A DNA stretch of 64,000 nucleotides from Roseicyclus marinus (GCF_030163795.1 NZ_JASJOF010000001.1:1-64000); one strand, 5' to 3'; positions 19,581 through 29,164 are shown, counted from the first letter of the stretch. Numbers and translations are program-made. Notes: generated from the sequence alone by a model not told the origin.

Positions 19581-19910
19581 TCAGGCCAATCCCGGCTCAT
19601 CAAGGAGGTGCCGCCCGGCGCGATCCTCCACCTCGATCACCCAGAGGTCGGGATCGAAGCTGCGCTGGCGGGTGATGGCGGCATCCACCTCGGCCTCAGG
19701 CCCGCGGGAAAGATCCATCCAGACCGCGGTGCCTGTCATCAGGTCGGTCCGGCGCTGAAACGCCACCGCCTGCCCGTCGAGCGTGTTGCATTTGACCAGC
19801 ACCGCGCCCGCCGTCGCATCGCCGCGCGCCACGACAAAGGCCGGGATATCGGCCAGCCGCAGCCGCGTCAGATAGGCCTGCACCCAGAATTCGGCGGTGA
19901 GCCGCGCCAA
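19581..19910 (-). CDS. DUF1491 family protein
   Basis: A 109-residue protein of DUF1491, a small alphaproteobacterial family of unknown function. Typical text is ARLTAEFWVQAYLTRLRLADIPAFVVARGDATAGAVLVK then WMDLSRGPEAEVDAAI and the terminal DPDLWVIEVEDRAGRHLLDEP. The start is TTG at 19910, three bases after the era stop, implying translational coupling with era. No catalytic motif is evident. Confidence 0.85.
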   Translation of the reverse strand: MARLTAEFWVQAYLTRLRLADIPAFVVARGDATAGAVLVKCNTLDGQAVAFQRRTDLMTGTAVWMDLSRGPEAEVDAAITRQRSFDPDLWVIEVEDRAGRHLLDEPGLA

Positions 19911-19913
19911 GGG

Positions 19914-20819
19914 TCAGTTCCCGTCGCGGAAATCGAGGCCCATCTCGGTATAGCGCTCGGCCTCTTCCAGCCAGTTGGGGCGCACCTTCACCTGCAAGAA
20001 CAGGTGGACGCGGCGGCCCATGAATTCCTCCAACTCCTCGCGCGCGGCCTTGGAGACGGCCTTGATCGTCTCGCCGCCCTTGCCCAGAACGATGCCCTTG
20101 TGGCCGTCGCGGGCGACATAGACCACCTGGTCGATCCGGGCGGAGCCGTCCTTGCGCTCTTCCCAGTGTTCGGTTTCGACCGTCAGCTGGTAGGGCAATT
20201 CCTCGTGCAGGCGCAGGGTCAGTTTCTCGCGCGTCATCTCGGCGGCGATCATGCGCATCGGCAGGTCGGCGATCTGATCCTCGGGGTAGAGAAACGGCCC
20301 CTCGGGCATCGCATGGGCAAGCCATTCGCGCAGATCCTGGACCCCGTAGCCGCGTTCGGCGGAGATCATGAAGGTGCGTTCGAAGGGGAAGGCCGCGTTC
20401 ATCTCCTCGGTCAGTTTCAGGAGCACCGGCGCCTCGACCCGGTCGATCTTGTTGATGGCCAGAACCACGCGGCGGCCCGTGGCCTTTTCGGAGAGGGCGG
20501 TCAGGATCGTATCGACGCCATCGGTCTTGCCGCGATGCGCCTCGATCAAAAGGACGATCACATCGGCATCGGCGGCCCCGCCCCAGGCGGCGGCGACCAT
20601 CGCGCGGTCAAGCCTGCGGCGCGGGCGGAACAGGCCGGGGGTGTCGACGAAGACGATCTGGCTTTCGCCTGCCATGGCGACGCCGCGGATGCGGGCGCGG
20701 GTCGTTTGCACCTTGTGGGTGACGATCGAGACCTTGGCCCCCACCATGCGGTTCAGGAGCGTCGATTTGCCTGCATTGGGCTCACCGATCAGGGCAACGA
20801 AACCGGCGCGGGTGGTCAT
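19914..20819 (-). CDS. era: GTPase Era
   Basis: A 301-residue Era GTPase, which binds 16S rRNA 3' ends and checks 30S assembly. G1 is IGEPNAGKST (residues 11-20), G2/switch region KVQTTRARIRG, G3 VDTPG, G4 NKID; the C-terminal KH domain has VLGKGGETIKAVSKAAREEL. ATG 20819 is chosen because AAGGA lies 7 bases upstream; ATG 20825 is too close. In most relatives era directly follows rnc; here argC and a reductase gene lie between. Confidence 0.96.
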   Translation of the reverse strand: MTTRAGFVALIGEPNAGKSTLLNRMVGAKVSIVTHKVQTTRARIRGVAMAGESQIVFVDTPGLFRPRRRLDRAMVAAAWGGAADADVIVLLIEAHRGKTDGVDTILTALSEKATGRRVVLAINKIDRVEAPVLLKLTEEMNAAFPFERTFMISAERGYGVQDLREWLAHAMPEGPFLYPEDQIADLPMRMIAAEMTREKLTLRLHEELPYQLTVETEHWEERKDGSARIDQVVYVARDGHKGIVLGKGGETIKAVSKAAREELEEFMGRRVHLFLQVKVRPNWLEEAERYTEMGLDFRDGN

Positions 20820-21013
20820 GGGCATATCCTTGGGGCGGGTGTCTGGCCCGTGGCCATAGCCGATTGCGGCCCGCATGGCCATGGTGCAGAGGCGCGCGGG
20901 TCTGCGCCTTGGCTTTCATCAGCTTTCGTGATGGGTCGTGTTTCCAATCCGCTATTGCAGCGAGGCCGGGTAAACCGCTATCCGGGCGGCGACCAGCGCA
21001 AGGGGCAAGGGCC

Positions 21014-21928
21014 ATGGCGGCAAAGGTATTCATCGACGGCGAGGTGGGAACGACGGGTCTGCAGATTCGCGCGCGCCTCGAGATGCGGGACGACATCACG
21101 CTGATCTCGCTGTCCGAGGAAAACCGCAAGTCGCGGCTGGCGCGGATCGGGGCCTTTGCCGAGGCTGATGTCGCGATCCTCTGCCTGCCCGATGCGGCGG
21201 TCCACGAGATCGCGCCGGATCTTGCACATCAGCCCTGCCGGGTGATCGACGCCTCGACCGCGCACCGGGTGCATCCCGACTGGGAATACGGCTTTGCCGA
21301 ACTGGATGCAGGCGCGCGCGACCGGATCGCCGCGGCGAAATACGTGTCGAACCCCGGCTGCTATTCCACCGGAGCCATCGCGCTGCTGAAACCGCTGGTG
21401 GCGGCCGGCGTCATCGCCGCGGATCATCCTGTCACGATCAACGCGCTGTCGGGCTATTCGGGCGGCGGGAAATCCATGATCGCCGAATTCGAGACCGGAG
21501 CCATTTCCGGCGGCTTCGTCTATGGCACGGGCCAAAAGCACAAGCATCTGCCCGAGATCGTGGCCCATGCCGGTCTGACCCGGAAGCCGATCTTCGTGCC
21601 GCAGGTGGGCCAGTTCGCACAAGGGATGATCGTGCAGGTCCCGCTGCACCTGCCCGCCGGTGGCCCCGCCGCCGCGATGGAGGCCTTGGCCGCCCATTAC
21701 GCCGGACAGCGTTTCGTGCGCGTTGTCGCGCGGGAAGAGCTGAGCGACAGGATCGACCCGCAGCGCATGAACGACACCAACATGATGGAGCTGAGTGTCG
21801 ATGGCGACCCCGAGACCGGGGCGACGGTGCTGATCGCGGTTCTCGACAATCTGGGCAAAGGTGCGTCCGGGGCTGCGGTGCAGAACCTCAACATCCTGCT
21901 CGGGCTGGACGAGGCGACGGGCCTTTAA
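21014..21928 (+). CDS. argC: N-acetyl-gamma-glutamyl-phosphate reductase
   Basis: A 304-residue short-type (type 2) ArgC, reducing N-acetylglutamyl phosphate in arginine synthesis. N-terminal MAAKVFIDGEVGTTGLQI, catalytic Cys in YVSNPGCYSTGAIALL, the GYSGGGKSMIAEFE block and QKHKHLPEI are diagnostic. The frame is open 50 codons upstream, but ATG 21014, preceded by AAGGG, gives the family N-terminus. It is on the plus strand inside an otherwise minus-strand rnc-era block and ends 2 bp from the convergent reductase. argH of the same pathway is at 63102. Confidence 0.94.
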   Translation: MAAKVFIDGEVGTTGLQIRARLEMRDDITLISLSEENRKSRLARIGAFAEADVAILCLPDAAVHEIAPDLAHQPCRVIDASTAHRVHPDWEYGFAELDAGARDRIAAAKYVSNPGCYSTGAIALLKPLVAAGVIAADHPVTINALSGYSGGGKSMIAEFETGAISGGFVYGTGQKHKHLPEIVAHAGLTRKPIFVPQVGQFAQGMIVQVPLHLPAGGPAAAMEALAAHYAGQRFVRVVAREELSDRIDPQRMNDTNMMELSVDGDPETGATVLIAVLDNLGKGASGAAVQNLNILLGLDEATGL

Positions 21929-21930
21929 TC

Positions 21931-22692
21931 CTAACCCTCGTGCCGGATGAAGGGCCAGTGGCTGGGCGCCTCGGGCCTTAGACGTCCGTCGCCATCGAAA
22001 TCCGCATCGGCGTTGAACGGCAGGAGCGCGCGCGCGGGGAGGTCCGCGATCACGGCCTGCTGATCCTCCAGAACCCGGGCCAGCCGTGCCTCGAGCGCCC
22101 GCTTGCGCGCGCCTTCGTGATAGCCGTGAACGCCATGAACCAGCAGGGGTTCGGCCACCTCCATCCCGCAATAGCGCAGCGTATAGGCCAGTGGCCAGAG
22201 GAGGAGCCGGGTTTCGCCCTCCTTGCCGTCGGGCCCCGCCTCGCTGTCCCGCGCGCCGGTGGTGACGCAAAAAAGCGCGCGTTTGCCGCGCAAGAGCCCG
22301 GTGTCGAAGCGGCGGTCCACGTCATGCAACAGGCCATGCACCAGCGCCCGGTCGCACCAGCCCTTGAGCATGGCGGGCGGCGCGAACCACCAGATCGGAA
22401 AATGAAAGATGATCCGGTCAGCGGCGCGGATCTTGTCCACCTCCGCCGCGATCTCGGGCGGAAGGGTTCCGGTGGCTGCCGCCTGTTCCTGCGCCTTCAA
22501 CGCATCGAAGGGCGCGGGCGGCGCAGCGTAGCGGCCCGGCTCCTCGGCGGGATGAAACCCCATGTCGTAGAGATCCGACCATAGAACGTGGTCGCCTTGC
22601 GCCGTAGCTGCCGCCGCGCTCGCCTCGGCCCATGCGCCACAGAAGGACCTGCGCTCGGGATGCGCCAGCACGATCAGGGTTGTCCGCTCCAA
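21931..22692 (-). CDS. NAD(P)H-dependent oxidoreductase, flavodoxin-like fold
   Basis: A 253-residue protein of the NQO/MdaB/KefF flavodoxin-like group. The FMN-binding start LIVLAHPERRSFCGAWAEAS and the core FHFPIWWFAPPAMLKGWCDRALVHG are characteristic, as is LLWPLAYTLRYCGMEVAEPLLVHGVHG. Expected activity is two-electron reduction of quinones or other acceptors with NAD(P)H; the substrate is unknown. It lies between rnc and argC and is convergent with argC (2-bp gap). A composite repeat lies just upstream. Confidence 0.85.
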   Translation of the reverse strand: MERTTLIVLAHPERRSFCGAWAEASAAAATAQGDHVLWSDLYDMGFHPAEEPGRYAAPPAPFDALKAQEQAAATGTLPPEIAAEVDKIRAADRIIFHFPIWWFAPPAMLKGWCDRALVHGLLHDVDRRFDTGLLRGKRALFCVTTGARDSEAGPDGKEGETRLLLWPLAYTLRYCGMEVAEPLLVHGVHGYHEGARKRALEARLARVLEDQQAVIADLPARALLPFNADADFDGDGRLRPEAPSHWPFIRHEG

Positions 22693-22703
22693 GCCCTTTT
22701 TCC

Positions 22704-22763
22704 CTTCTCTGTTTCAAAAATATCCTCGGGGGGAGCGCGAGGGGGGCAGACAGCCCCCCTCGC
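22704..22763 (-). repeat. Composite intergenic repeat (GC hairpin plus TATTTTTG tail)
   Basis: Read on the minus strand: an 11-bp stem (22737-22747 with 22753-22763, TGTCT loop), then CCCCCCGAGG, then TATTTTTGAAACAGAGAAG. The layout matches the element at 40728-40783 with the same TGTCT loop. It lies between rnc and the reductase gene and may terminate rnc transcription. Confidence 0.7.
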
Positions 22764-22795
22764 CTAAAATTCCAGCGACCAAAGGCGGCTAAATC

Positions 22796-23479
22796 CTAGC
22801 CCCGTTCCAGCCGGTCCAGCAGCGCCCGCGCGGCGGCCTGTTCGGCCTGACGCTTCACCCGGCCCTCGGCGGTCATCGCCGTGCCGTCGGCCAGCCGCGC
22901 TTCGACCCGGAACAGGGGCGCGTGATCGGGGCCGCTGCGGGACAGCTCGGCATAGACGGGCGGGGCCATGCCGCGGGCCTGCGCCCATTCCTGAAGCGCG
23001 GTCTTGGCGTCGCGCGCATCCTCGGCCACGCCGGCGACGCGCGGCCCCCAGAGGCGCAAGATGACGGCGCGCGCCGCCTCGAAGCCGCCATCCATGTAAA
23101 CGGCGGCGATCACCGCCTCCATCGCATCGCCCAGAAGCGCGGTCTTGCGCCGCCCGCCGGTCGACATCTCGGATTTGCCAAGCCGCAGGACGGTGCCCAG
23201 ATCGATCTCGCGGGCGACATCGGCGCAGGTTTCCTTGCGCACCAGCGCGTTGAAGCGCGGGGCAAGCTGCCCCTCGCGCGCCTCGGGGTCGTGGGTGAGG
23301 ACCGCCTCGGCCATGACAAGGCCCAGCACCCGGTCGCCGAGAAACTCGAGGCGCTGGTTGTCGGGCCGCGTGGGCGAACTGAGCGAGGCATGGGTCAGCG
23401 CACGCGTGATCCATTCGGGCTGGGCGAAATCATGGCCCAGCCTTGTGCAGAAATCGGCCAGTTCGCGCGACAGTTTCAC
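22796..23479 (-). CDS. rnc: Ribonuclease III
   Basis: A 227-residue RNase III cutting double-stranded RNA, including rRNA precursors. The signature [20 protein letters not shown] is present, with the second acidic cluster [16 protein letters not shown] and a C-terminal dsRNA-binding domain ([41 protein letters not shown]). It overlaps lepB by 4 bp (ATGA). The lepB-rnc order is standard. Confidence 0.96.
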   Translation of the reverse strand: MKLSRELADFCTRLGHDFAQPEWITRALTHASLSSPTRPDNQRLEFLGDRVLGLVMAEAVLTHDPEAREGQLAPRFNALVRKETCADVAREIDLGTVLRLGKSEMSTGGRRKTALLGDAMEAVIAAVYMDGGFEAARAVILRLWGPRVAGVAEDARDAKTALQEWAQARGMAPPVYAELSRSGPDHAPLFRVEARLADGTAMTAEGRVKRQAEQAAARALLDRLERG

Positions 23480-24261
23480 TCGACCGCCCGGAAGAAACGG
23501 TCGGAGCGCCAGGTCCAGAAATAGACCATCCGCTGCCCGGCGGACGAGAACATGATCCGGTCGGCGCGGCCGAGGATGTTCTCCATCGGCACGAAGCCGA
23601 CGCCGCCCACCGATTGCGGAAAACGCGAATCGACCGAATTGTCGCGGTTGTCGCCCATGACGAAGACATGGTCTTCGGGGACGGTGAATTCGGGCGTGTT
23701 GTCGGCCCGGCCCCCGTCGGCGATGTTCAGGATCGAATGGCTGACGCCGTTCGGGAGCGTTTCGGTAAACCGTTCCTTGAGGCAGATCGCGCCTTCGCCC
23801 ACCGGGCCATTGGAGCAGCGCGGCGGCAATTGTTGCGGGCCCTGGCGTTCGTAGACTTCCTCGAAGGGCGGCTCAAGGGTCAGTTCGACGGGGGTGCCGT
23901 TGATGTGCAAGAGCCCGTCGATCACCTGGATCCGGTCACCGGGCAGACCGATCACGCGCTTGATGAAATCGCTGCCCTCGGTCGGGTGGCGGAAGACGAC
24001 GACATCGCCCCGGTCGGGAAGGCTGCCGAAGATGCGGCCCTCGAAGGGGCACATGGAGAAGGGGCAGGAATGGCGCGAATAGCCATATGCCATCTTGTTG
24101 ACGAAAAGGAAGTCCCCGATCAGCAGCGTATCCTTCATCGAGCCGGACGGGATCCAGAAGGGCTGGAAGAAGAGGGTGCGGAAGACGCCCGCGATCAGGA
24201 GCGCGTAGACGATCGTCTTGACCGTTTCCCAGATACCGTCCGATTTGGCCGCTGCCGCCAT
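23476..24261 (-). CDS. lepB: Signal peptidase I
   Basis: A 261-residue type I signal peptidase, cutting signal peptides on the periplasmic face. A single N-terminal membrane segment ([20 protein letters not shown]) precedes the catalytic Ser41 in [15 protein letters not shown]; the general-base Lys is in [30 protein letters not shown] is box E. ATG 24261 gives the normal N-terminus; the frame is open 25 codons further. Several Cys between boxes C and D are typical of the insert in this clade. Confidence 0.95.
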   Translation of the reverse strand: MAAAAKSDGIWETVKTIVYALLIAGVFRTLFFQPFWIPSGSMKDTLLIGDFLFVNKMAYGYSRHSCPFSMCPFEGRIFGSLPDRGDVVVFRHPTEGSDFIKRVIGLPGDRIQVIDGLLHINGTPVELTLEPPFEEVYERQGPQQLPPRCSNGPVGEGAICLKERFTETLPNGVSHSILNIADGGRADNTPEFTVPEDHVFVMGDNRDNSVDSRFPQSVGGVGFVPMENILGRADRIMFSSAGQRMVYFWTWRSDRFFRAVE

Positions 24262-24404
24262 GATCCGCCCTGCCTGTCCGTTGCTGCGCCTGTCGCCGCT
24301 TGCGGCGGGTTTGGGCCAGCCCCCGGCGCAAGTCAAGGAAGCAGGCGGTTTTCGGCTGCCGCGCCTGCCCTGCGGCTGGTCCGGCGGCGCTGTCGGGCCG
24401 TCCG

Positions 24405-24423
24405 TATTTTGGGGAAGATGAAG
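24405..24423 (+). repeat. Dispersed repeat tail (TATTTTGGGGAAGATGAAG)
   Basis: A 19-bp copy of the repeat tail in the 175-bp lepB-acpS gap, differing by one base from the copy at 33724. The upstream flank is GC-rich without a clean hairpin. The rest of the gap shows nothing gene-like. Confidence 0.65.
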
Positions 24424-24436
24424 CCTGGGCCAGGGT

Positions 24437-24889
24437 TCAGCTGAGCGTGCGGGGCGGCGGTTTGGCGGAGCCGGGACGCAGGCTTTCCTCGGGATTGGGG
24501 AGCGCCTCGATCACCACATGGGCCTGCGCCCAGGGATGGTCGTCGGTCAGGCTGACATGGATGATCGCAGTGTAGCCTTCGGGGGTCATCTGGTCGAGCC
24601 GTTCCTTGGCCCACCCGGTGACCTGCATCACGGGCTGGCCCGAGGGCAGGTTCGACACGGCCATGTCGCGCCAGGCGATGCCCATGCGCAGCCCGGTGCC
24701 GAGCGCCTTGGAACAGGCCTCCTTGGCCGCCCAACGTTTGGCATAGACGGCGGCCGGATCGCTCATGCGTTCGGCGCGGTGCCGCTCGGTCTCGGTGAAG
24801 ACCCGGGCGCGGAACCGGTCGCCGAAGCGGTCAAGCGCGGCCTGGATGCGTTCGATATTGGCGAGGTCCGTTCCGATGCCGAGAATCAT
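24437..24889 (-). CDS. acpS: Holo-[acyl-carrier-protein] synthase
   Basis: A 150-residue AcpS transferring 4'-phosphopantetheine from CoA to acyl carrier protein. The magnesium-binding [15 protein letters not shown] (Asp8) and [16 protein letters not shown] (Glu in the WxxKEA motif) are present. The length exceeds E. coli AcpS by a ~20-residue Pro-rich tail. The start overlaps a possible small upstream frame by 4 bp. pdxJ-acpS-lepB-rnc order is conserved in the clade. Confidence 0.95.
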   Translation of the reverse strand: MILGIGTDLANIERIQAALDRFGDRFRARVFTETERHRAERMSDPAAVYAKRWAAKEACSKALGTGLRMGIAWRDMAVSNLPSGQPVMQVTGWAKERLDQMTPEGYTAIIHVSLTDDHPWAQAHVVIEALPNPEESLRPGSAKPPPRTLS

Positions 24890-25089
24890 CGCGCGCTCGT
24901 CTGGCCTGTGGTCGGGTTGATCGGGATGGACAGGGCCGGCAGTTTCTGCCGGCTAAATGAGAAGCGGGCCTGTCCCTGGACCCGCGAGGTCGCGAGGCTG
25001 GGGGCCGTGGTCGCGGGGATCAGGGGGATGCGCAAGGGGCCCTCCGGGGCAAAAGGACAGGCAGGCGTTACGGGACAAGAGTTGCGCAA
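24886..25089 (-). CDS. Possible 67-residue hypothetical protein between pdxJ and acpS
   Basis: A 67-codon frame whose stop overlaps the acpS start as ATGA, the arrangement of a real coupled gene. Against it: the sequence is Pro/Ser-rich, has no recognisable family, and lies over strong inverted repeats (GCCGGCAG at 24935 with CTGCCGGC at 24946, enclosed by GGACAGG at 24928 and CCTGTCC at 24969). It may instead be an untranslated structured spacer. Confidence 0.25.
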   Translation of the reverse strand: MRNSCPVTPACPFAPEGPLRIPLIPATTAPSLATSRVQGQARFSFSRQKLPALSIPINPTTGQTSAR

Positions 25090-25122
25090 CTTGGGCGCGA
25101 CTTCAATCCGGCACCTCGCGGG

Positions 25123-25866
25123 TCAGCCGCGGGCGGCTTCCATCGCGGCGCGCATCGTGGCGATGGCCTGCGGCAGGCCGACGAAGACCGCCTCGCCGAT
25201 CAGGAAATGGCCGATGTTCAACTCGCGCACCTCGGGCAGGGCGGCGATGGGGGCGACGGTGTCATAGCTCAGGCCGTGGCCCATGTGGACCTCGAGCCCG
25301 AGATCGGCGGCCTGTTTCGCGCCGTCGATCAGCCGGGCAAGCTCGGCATCACGCGCGGCGAAATCGCCCTCGGCGTGGAAGTCGCAATAGGCCCCGGTGT
25401 GCAATTCGATGACGGGCGCGCCGATGCGGGCGGCCGCAGAGATCTGATCCGGATCGGCGGCGATGAAGAGCGAGACGCGACAGCCCGCGTCGCGGAGCGG
25501 TGCTATGTATTCGGCCATCCAGTCGGCCCGGGCCGCAACCTCGAGCCCGCCTTCGGTGGTCCGCTCCTCGCGGCGTTCGGGCACGATGCAGGCGGCGTGC
25601 GGGCGGTGGGCCAGCGCGATGGTCTGCATCTCGGCGGTGGCGGCCATCTCGAAATTCAGGGGGATGCCGATCGCGGCCATGATCGCGCCGATATCGGCGT
25701 CGCGGATGTGGCGGCGGTCTTCGCGCAGATGGGCGGTGATGCCGTCGGCCCCGGCCTGTTCGGCCATCACGGCGGCGCGCACCGGATCGGGCAGGGCGCC
25801 CCCGCGCGCGTTCCTGAGCGTTGCGACGTGATCGATGTTCACGCCCAGCCGAAGACGATCCGCCAT
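25123..25866 (-). CDS. pdxJ: Pyridoxine 5'-phosphate synthase
   Basis: A 247-residue PdxJ, which condenses 1-deoxyxylulose 5-phosphate with 3-amino-2-oxopropyl phosphate in vitamin B6 synthesis. The N-terminus [18 protein letters not shown], the [16 protein letters not shown] block, and [12 protein letters not shown] then [16 protein letters not shown] are diagnostic. Length is typical. It starts 33 bp after the DUF2062 gene. Confidence 0.96.
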   Translation of the reverse strand: MADRLRLGVNIDHVATLRNARGGALPDPVRAAVMAEQAGADGITAHLREDRRHIRDADIGAIMAAIGIPLNFEMAATAEMQTIALAHRPHAACIVPERREERTTEGGLEVAARADWMAEYIAPLRDAGCRVSLFIAADPDQISAAARIGAPVIELHTGAYCDFHAEGDFAARDAELARLIDGAKQAADLGLEVHMGHGLSYDTVAPIAALPEVRELNIGHFLIGEAVFVGLPQAIATMRAAMEAARG

Positions 25867-25899
25867 GGTCCCATTCCCCTTTTGCCCGTGCGCTGCAGC

Positions 25900-26541
25900 C
25901 TAGCGCTTTGCCGGGGCCGCGCCAGCCTGCGCGCGCAGCTTTTCCATCTTCTTTCGCAATCTGGCGGATCGCCGTTTTTGATAGGCGTGGATCACCGGCA
26001 CGCTGAGGTAGTAGCAGATCACGCCACAGACCAAGCCGGGCAGGATCGCGCCGACCATCCAGGGAAAGAAGACGTCGTCGTAGAAGCGGTGCAATTCGTC
26101 CCAATGCGCGGTCTCGGGCGTGAAGATCGCGATGAAATTGTGCCAAAGGTCGCCCGCCGCCGCGCCGAATTTCGAAAAGATCGACTCGTCGAGACCGCTT
26201 CTCATGCTGGTGCCGAGCATCCAGTGGCCGGTCTGAAGCGAGATCCAGGCGATTGGAACATAGGTCAGCGGATTGCCGAGAAAGGTCGCCAAGAGCGCGG
26301 CGAGGATCGAGCCGCGCATCAGCAGGGCAAGGATCCCCGCCACCACGAAATGCAGGCCGAAAAAGGGGGTGAAGACGGTGAAGGCCCCGGCGAAGACGCC
26401 GCGCGCGATCTGTTCGGGGGTGCCGGGCAGGCGGCGCATGCGGTGCTTGACGTATTGCGCGGCGCGGACCCAGCCCCCACGGGGCCAGAACACCTCCGTC
26501 ACGAGGCGCAGGATCGAGCGGGAATCGCGGCGCTTGAACAC
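25900..26541 (-). CDS. DUF2062 domain-containing membrane protein
   Basis: A 213-residue protein with the DUF2062 core: GTPEQIARGVFAGAFTVFTPFFGLHFVVAGILALLMRG-like text split over two membrane segments, and FLGNPLTYVPIAW. The start is GTG 26541, giving FKRRDSRSILRLV and a GGAAGGAA ribosome site upstream; more upstream codons overlap rsh. Function is unknown; members are inner-membrane proteins often beside pdxJ or glycosyltransferases. The C-terminus is very basic. Confidence 0.85.
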   Translation of the reverse strand: MFKRRDSRSILRLVTEVFWPRGGWVRAAQYVKHRMRRLPGTPEQIARGVFAGAFTVFTPFFGLHFVVAGILALLMRGSILAALLATFLGNPLTYVPIAWISLQTGHWMLGTSMRSGLDESIFSKFGAAAGDLWHNFIAIFTPETAHWDELHRFYDDVFFPWMVGAILPGLVCGVICYYLSVPVIHAYQKRRSARLRKKMEKLRAQAGAAPAKR

Positions 26542-26608
26542 CTTGCGCGTCTTTCCTTCCTGCCGGTGCCGCGAGCGGCCCCGTCTCCCTATCCTCGGAC
26601 CCGCCCTC

Positions 26609-28732
26609 TCAGGGGCGGCGTTCGAGGTCCCGGAACCGCTGCAGGCTGGCCACGTCGCTGTCAAGTTCGACCGCCATCATGACCGCGTGCAGGTGTTCCG
26701 CATTGCGCACATCCACATCGATCAGCAGCCGGAAGAAATCCGGCTTGCGGTCGATGAAGTGCAGGTCGGAGATATTGGCGTTCTGCTCGCCGATCAATGT
26801 GCAGATCCGTCCCAGTGCGCCATTCGTGTTCGAGAGCGTGACATCGATGGTGACGTTGTGGACGGCGGCATGGCGCCCTTCGGACCAATGCAGGTCGATC
26901 CAGCGTTCCGGCGCGGTGTCGAAGGCGGCCAATGCGCCGCAGTCGATGGCGTGGACGATGGGCCCGCGCCCGGCATAGGTGATGCCCACGATGCGTTCGC
27001 CCGGAACCGGCTGGCAGCATTGCGCGCGGCGGATCTCGGTCCCCGGGGGCAGGCCGATGACGGCGCGCACGGCCTCCACCTCGCCTTCCTCGGTACGGCC
27101 GGCAAGCTCGGGGTAGATCCGGGCGACGACGCGGCGGGCGGACAATTCCGCCGATCCGATCCGCGCCAGCAACTCGTCGCCATCCTTGAGGCTGATGGCG
27201 CGGGCGGCGGTGTCGAGCGCCTTGTCGGTGGCTTTCTTGCCGAATTGTTCGAAGGCGACGCGCGCGAGTTCGCGGCCGAGCTTGATGTAGCGTTCGCGGT
27301 CTTCTTCGCGCAGCATCCGGCGGATCGCGGCCTTGGCGCGGCCGGTGACCACGATGTCGATCCAGCTGGCCTGCGGGGTCTGTCCCTCGGCGGTGATGAT
27401 CTCGATGGACTGGCCGTTTTTCAGACGCGTCCAGAGCGGCACGCGCAGCCCGTCGACCTTGGCCCCCACGCAGGAATGGCCGATCCGCGTGTGGATCGAA
27501 TAGGCGAAATCGATCGGCGTCGCGCCCTTGGGCAGTTTCACCACGTCACCCTTGGGGGTGAAGCAGAACACCTGGTCGGAATACATCTCGAGCTTGACGT
27601 GCTCGAGGAATTCGTCGTTGTCCTCGGCGGTCTCGAAGCGTTCGGTCAGACCTTCGAGCCATTTGGCCGGGTCCACGGCAAAGGGGTTCTGGACCCTGAC
27701 GCCGTCGCGGTAGGACCAATGCGCGGCGACGCCCGATTCGGCCACGTCATGCATCTGGCGGGTGCGGATCTGCACCTCGACCCGTTTGCCGTCGCGGCCC
27801 GACACGGTGGTGTGGATCGAGCGGTAGCCGTTCGATTTGGGCTGGCTGATGTAATCCTTGAACCGCCCCGGAACCGCGCGCCAGCGCTGGTGGATCGCGC
27901 CGAGGATGCGGTAGCAATCATCCTCGGTGCCGGTGATGATGCGAAAGCCATAGATGTCGGAGAGGCGCGAAAAGGCGAGATCTTTTTCCTGCATCTTGCG
28001 CCAGATCGAAAACGGCTTCTTGGCGCGGCCAAACACATCGGCCCTGAGCCCATGCTTGTCGAGCACGGCCTCGATATCCTCGGTGATGCGGGGGATGACG
28101 TCGCCGGTTTCCTTTTGCAGCGTCACGAAGCGGCGCATGATCGAGGTGCGCGCCTCGGGGTTGAGGACGCGGAAGGACAGGTCCTCCAGTTCCTCGCGCA
28201 TCCATTGCATGCCCATCCGGCCGGCAAGCGGCGCGTAGATGTCCATGGTTTCATGCGCCTTCTTGGCCTGCTTTTCCGGCTTCATGTGCCGGATCGTGCG
28301 CATGTTGTGCAGGCGGTCGGCCAGTTTCACGAGGATCACGCGCAGATCCTTGGACATGGCCATCAGGAGCTTGCGGAAATTCTCGGCCTGTTTCGATTCG
28401 CGGCTGGAGAGTTCCAGATTGGTCAGCTTGGTGACGCCATCGACCAGTTCGGCCACGTCATGGCCAAAGAGCGTTTCGATCTCGGTATAGGTGCCCTTGG
28501 TATCCTCGATCGTGTCGTGCAGGAGTGCCGTGGCGATGGTGGCATCGTCCAGACGCTGTTCGGTCAGGATGGCGGCGACGGCGACGGGATGGCTGAAATA
28601 GGGCTCGCCCGAGTGGCGTTTCTGCCCCTCGTGCATCCGCTGCGCATAGGCATAGGCGCCCCTCAGGAGCGCCTCGTTGGTTTTCGGGTTGTAGTTGCGG
28701 ACAAGCGAAAGAAGGTCGTCGGCGTCGATCAT
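26609..28732 (-). CDS. spoT: Bifunctional (p)ppGpp synthetase/hydrolase, RSH family
   Basis: A 707-residue long RSH protein controlling the stringent alarmone. In order: HD hydrolase domain (SHPVAVAAILTEQ, ATALLHDTIEDT), synthetase domain (GRFKDYISQPKSNGYRSIHT, EVQIRTRQMHDVAE), TGS domain (FTPKGDVVKLPKGATPIDFAY), helical and zinc-finger-like region (RRAQCCQPVPGERIVG) and C-terminal ACT domain (IDVTLSNTNGALGRICTLIGE). Both catalytic centres appear intact. rpoZ is encoded just upstream, the conserved rpoZ-spoT pair. Confidence 0.95.
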   Translation of the reverse strand: MIDADDLLSLVRNYNPKTNEALLRGAYAYAQRMHEGQKRHSGEPYFSHPVAVAAILTEQRLDDATIATALLHDTIEDTKGTYTEIETLFGHDVAELVDGVTKLTNLELSSRESKQAENFRKLLMAMSKDLRVILVKLADRLHNMRTIRHMKPEKQAKKAHETMDIYAPLAGRMGMQWMREELEDLSFRVLNPEARTSIMRRFVTLQKETGDVIPRITEDIEAVLDKHGLRADVFGRAKKPFSIWRKMQEKDLAFSRLSDIYGFRIITGTEDDCYRILGAIHQRWRAVPGRFKDYISQPKSNGYRSIHTTVSGRDGKRVEVQIRTRQMHDVAESGVAAHWSYRDGVRVQNPFAVDPAKWLEGLTERFETAEDNDEFLEHVKLEMYSDQVFCFTPKGDVVKLPKGATPIDFAYSIHTRIGHSCVGAKVDGLRVPLWTRLKNGQSIEIITAEGQTPQASWIDIVVTGRAKAAIRRMLREEDRERYIKLGRELARVAFEQFGKKATDKALDTAARAISLKDGDELLARIGSAELSARRVVARIYPELAGRTEEGEVEAVRAVIGLPPGTEIRRAQCCQPVPGERIVGITYAGRGPIVHAIDCGALAAFDTAPERWIDLHWSEGRHAAVHNVTIDVTLSNTNGALGRICTLIGEQNANISDLHFIDRKPDFFRLLIDVDVRNAEHLHAVMMAVELDSDVASLQRFRDLERRP

Positions 28733-28763
28733 TCTTGTCCCAGCCCGCCGGTGGCCATGGCGA

Positions 28764-29117
28764 TCAGCGCTGGCCTTGTGCTTCCATGAGGGCGCGCAGC
28801 ATCTGCTCTTCGCTCATGTCGTCGCGGGCGGGGCGATCCGCCTCCACACCCTGAAGCAGCGCCATGGCGTCTTCTTCGGGTTCGTCCACCTCGATCTGGG
28901 TCTGGTGGCTTTCGATCAGACGCTCGCGCAGATCGTCGGCACCTTGCGTTTCCTCGGCGATCTCGCGAAGCGCCACGACGGGGTTCTTGTCGTTGTCGCG
29001 ATCGATGGTCAGTGCGCCACCCGACGCGATTTCGCGCGCGCGGTGGGCGGCCAGCATGACAAGCTCGAAGCGGTTGGGAACCTTGTCGACGCAATCTTCA
29101 ACGGTGACGCGGGCCAT
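28764..29117 (-). CDS. rpoZ: DNA-directed RNA polymerase subunit omega
   Basis: A 117-residue omega subunit. The canonical start [20 protein letters not shown], then [25 protein letters not shown]-type text and [11 protein letters not shown] match the family; the acidic C-terminal tail is typical of Alphaproteobacteria. The frame stays open far upstream (through folK) but the ATG at 29117 is unambiguous. Omega helps assemble RNA polymerase and forms a ppGpp site; its position before the RSH gene is conserved. Confidence 0.96.
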   Translation of the reverse strand: MARVTVEDCVDKVPNRFELVMLAAHRAREIASGGALTIDRDNDKNPVVALREIAEETQGADDLRERLIESHQTQIEVDEPEEDAMALLQGVEADRPARDDMSEEQMLRALMEAQGQR

Positions 29118-29164
29118 GCGAAGGCACCTCCAGAATCTGCTCGGGAGCGGAATAAGCGTCCCTG

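Noticed and set aside
26273-28789. 838-codon open frame on the plus strand
   Set aside because: It lies wholly opposite the RSH gene and has shadow-like His/Asp/Gly/Arg-rich composition with no recognisable domain; long antisense frames are expected at this GC content.
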